Virus record (IMG/VR): IMGVR_UViG_3300040788_000016
Span: 1 to 30,122 of that record
Reading direction: 5' to 3' (one strand)
Source of the DNA: a virus
Length of the DNA: 30,122 bases
Position 1 is the stretch's first letter. Each line of letters starts with the position of its first letter. Positions 28,378 to 30,122 of this stretch are shown in pieces. A program made the translations under genes and the position numbers. The notes under the pieces were generated by a model. That model was not told where the DNA came from and made no database searches. It saw only the letters and a list, made by a program, of their open reading frames with translations.

Positions 28378-29760
28378 TCAGCGGACCTGCGGCAGGCCCA
28401 GCAACTCATCCACGTCCACCGCCCGGCCGGTCCGGATCGCCTCATTGGCCGCCAGACCCATCATGAGCGACGCGGCGCCGTCGATGTGCGTCGCGGAGCG
28501 ATTGAATGGGTCCGCCGGCGGATCGGGCAGGTAGATCTGGTCCAGAATCCGCGCGTCGCCGCCCCCGTGACCGCCCGCCGCGGTAGGGATCTCCAACTCG
28601 ACCGGCGGCTCGAACATCTTCTGAATCCGCAGCACCTGCTCCGCCTGATGCTGCTGCTGGCCCAGCTCCTCGTCCGTCTGGCCACTGATGATGTGCCCCT
28701 CGCCGCGGGCGAAGTACTCCAGCCGGCCCTTGGTGCCCTGGATCGACACACGCTCGCCCTCCCACGGGCAGTAAGCGATCAGCGAGTAGCTGAGGATCAC
28801 GCCGTTTCGGTAACGGGCACAGACCGCCATCGTGTCCTCGGCATCGAGGGGCCACTTATCGCTGAAGACGTTGCGGTCCCGGATATAGCCCTCGTCGCCG
28901 AATCCGTAGGGCTCGTGCTCGGCGTCGTAGTATAGCGCCTTGTATCGTTTCTTATCCGCTTTTGCGCCGCGGGGGTGCTTGTCCTGTTCAACCAATCCGA
29001 CGCAGAACGGATCGTCGCGGGCGGCGGGTTCGCCGGTGTAGCGGTCGTAGCCGTAGGTCTCGCCGCGGGCCTCGGCGTTCGCTTTGCCGTAGAAGCGGGT
29101 GTCTCCCATTGCGAAGACGGTCTTGGGGGTCGAGCCGACCCAGAAGTTGACCAGGTCGAAGTGGTGGGTCGCCTTGTGGACGAGCAGGCCGCCGGACTTG
29201 GACTTTTCGCGGTGCCACCGCCGGAAGTAGTCCGCGCCGTGGCTGGTGTCCAGGTGCCACTGGAAGTCCACAAGCGTGGGCTCGCCGATCTCTCCGCTGA
29301 GGATGATCTCGCGGAGCTTGGTAAACACCGGCATATAGCGGTAGTTGAACGTCACAGTGACGTGCCCGCCGGTACGGTCCACCGCATCGAAGATGGCGCG
29401 GGCCTTGTCCGCATCGGTCGTCATCGGCTTTTCAGTCACGGCGTCACAGCCGAGTTCGAGGGCTCGCACGATGTACTGGTGGTGGGCCGAATCCACGGTC
29501 GTGACGATGACCACGTCCGGCTTCGTCTCCCGCACCATCTGGTCGAACTGGGCGTCGGTGTACGTCGGCAGGGGCGGGTGACCGAAGTCGTCGGCGACGA
29601 CCTGATTCCAGTAATTCATGCGGGTTGGGCTGGCGTCGCACAGACCCACCAGTTCGGCGTGTGGTGCATACGTGCCGACCGCGGCACGGATATACATCCC
29701 GGATCGGGCGCCGGTGCCGACGATGGCGAAGCGCTTCTTGCGTGCGTGGTTATTCATCAT
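28378..29760 (-). CDS. Gfo/Idh/MocA-family oxidoreductase
   Basis: A 460-residue protein. The Rossmann N-terminus [16 protein letters not shown] (about 11-26) binds NAD(P); EKPMTTD carries the conserved EKP with the catalytic Lys; [19 protein letters not shown] has the G...H..D motif of the substrate domain. The family oxidises or reduces sugars, inositols and related compounds; the substrate cannot be told. It is host DNA, coupled by ATGA to an AraC-type regulator, a pairing typical of sugar-use loci in planctomycetes. ATG at 29760 and 29757 are adjacent; the upstream one is in the overlap. Confidence 0.9.
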   Translation of the reverse strand: MMNNHARKKRFAIVGTGARSGMYIRAAVGTYAPHAELVGLCDASPTRMNYWNQVVADDFGHPPLPTYTDAQFDQMVRETKPDVVIVTTVDSAHHQYIVRALELGCDAVTEKPMTTDADKARAIFDAVDRTGGHVTVTFNYRYMPVFTKLREIILSGEIGEPTLVDFQWHLDTSHGADYFRRWHREKSKSGGLLVHKATHHFDLVNFWVGSTPKTVFAMGDTRFYGKANAEARGETYGYDRYTGEPAARDDPFCVGLVEQDKHPRGAKADKKRYKALYYDAEHEPYGFGDEGYIRDRNVFSDKWPLDAEDTMAVCARYRNGVILSYSLIAYCPWEGERVSIQGTKGRLEYFARGEGHIISGQTDEELGQQQHQAEQVLRIQKMFEPPVELEIPTAAGGHGGGDARILDQIYLPDPPADPFNRSATHIDGAASLMMGLAANEAIRTGRAVDVDELLGLPQVR

Positions 29761-30122
29761 GTCTCGGTTTTTGTGGAGGTTTGGGGGGTATCGGAGTTGC
29801 CGCGGTGACGCAGCTGGTATCGGCCGCGGTAGCTGGACGGCGTCATGTCGGTGAACCTGGCGAACGTCTCGGCCAGCATCCGCGGCGTGGTGAATCCCGA
29901 CTGCTCGGCGACTTCGGGCATCGGCAGGTCGGTGCCGCTCAGCAGCGCCTTGGCTCGCTCGACGTGGACCCGCAGCACCTCCTGGTACGGGGTGCGGCCG
30001 AGGACCTCGACGAACCGCCGTTCGAGCCGGCGACGGTTGATCGGCACCTCGCGGAGCAGCTGGTCGATCGTCATCGGCTCGGCCCCGCGGCGGCGGATGT
30101 ATCGGATCGCCTCGGCCAGCAG
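29757..30122 (-). CDS. AraC/XylR-type transcription regulator, N-terminus beyond the window
   Basis: The frame is open to the right edge (121 residues plus stop visible). It reads [56 protein letters not shown], with the second [23 protein letters not shown]. This is the two-HTH AraC DNA-binding domain of the XylR subgroup ('i..ll..vpisR..LeRrF...lGrtp..ei'). The ligand-binding half must lie to the right. It probably regulates the coupled oxidoreductase gene. Confidence 0.88.
   Translation of the reverse strand: MLAEAIRYIRRRGAEPMTIDQLLREVPINRRRLERRFVEVLGRTPYQEVLRVHVERAKALLSGTDLPMPEVAEQSGFTTPRMLAETFARFTDMTPSSYRGRYQLRHRGNSDTPQTSTKTET

Noticed and set aside
1-30122. CRISPR array, insertion sequence or transposase
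   Set aside because: No regularly spaced repeats and no transposase motifs seen on either strand; the HNH genes are phage-type and coupled to neighbours.

Overview
The window is most of a temperate, long-tailed (siphovirus-type, HK97-like) prophage in a high-GC bacterium, plus about 1.9 kb of host chromosome on the right. A Planctomycetota host, probably Phycisphaerae-like, is the best guess. The evidence is a PEP-CTERM protein with a VIPEPGS motif, a XylR-type AraC regulator coupled to a Gfo/Idh/MocA oxidoreductase, high GC, and many starts without a Shine-Dalgarno. This host assignment is inference; there is no rRNA or other marker.

Layout by region, with nearly everything on the minus strand (so transcription reads right to left). 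Host DNA: AraC/XylR regulator (cut by the right edge), Gfo/Idh/MocA oxidoreductase, and tRNA-Val(GAC), whose 3' end faces the prophage and is the likely attachment site. Prophage right arm (28.2-25.2 kb): a papain-like permuted NlpC/P60 hydrolase whose C-terminus contains a nested lipoprotein, a TM plus coiled-coil protein (possible spanin partner or holin), a PEP-CTERM protein, a sigma-70-type factor and an HNH nuclease. Packaging and head (25.0-19.0 kb): TerS, TerL, portal, prohead protease and HK97-fold capsid with a delta domain. Connector and tail (19.2-10.5 kb): small protein, head-tail connector, head closure, HK97 gp10-like, tail terminator, tail tube, G and T assembly chaperones joined by a predicted -1 frameshift at GGGAAAC, tape measure, then four poorly recognised tail proteins.

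Immunity region (10.5-8.4 kb): a LexA/CI-like repressor on the plus strand, followed by two small membrane proteins that probably form the lysogenic operon. It is divergent from a ribbon-helix-helix-like Cro-position gene on the minus strand. The intergenic region holds two face-to-face promoters that would both give leaderless mRNAs. Early/replication module (8.4-0.8 kb, minus): ERF annealing protein with OB-like repeats and an SSB-like tail, Gp157, a ParB-like protein with HTH and zinc knuckle, an SF2 helicase, an HNH nuclease, a DnaA domain IV-like protein, an AEP prim-pol, a zinc-ribbon protein, a small unknown, a DUF1064 nuclease and a secreted protein. After a 370-base structured non-coding gap come an excisionase-like wHTH protein and a gene cut by the left edge. 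The integrase and the second attachment site are not in the window and are presumably just to the left.

Genes are tightly coupled: most junctions are ATGA, GTGA, TGATG or TAATG overlaps. The 10.8-20.1 kb block is visibly lower in GC than its flanks, which suggests mosaic assembly with a junction inside the capsid gene.
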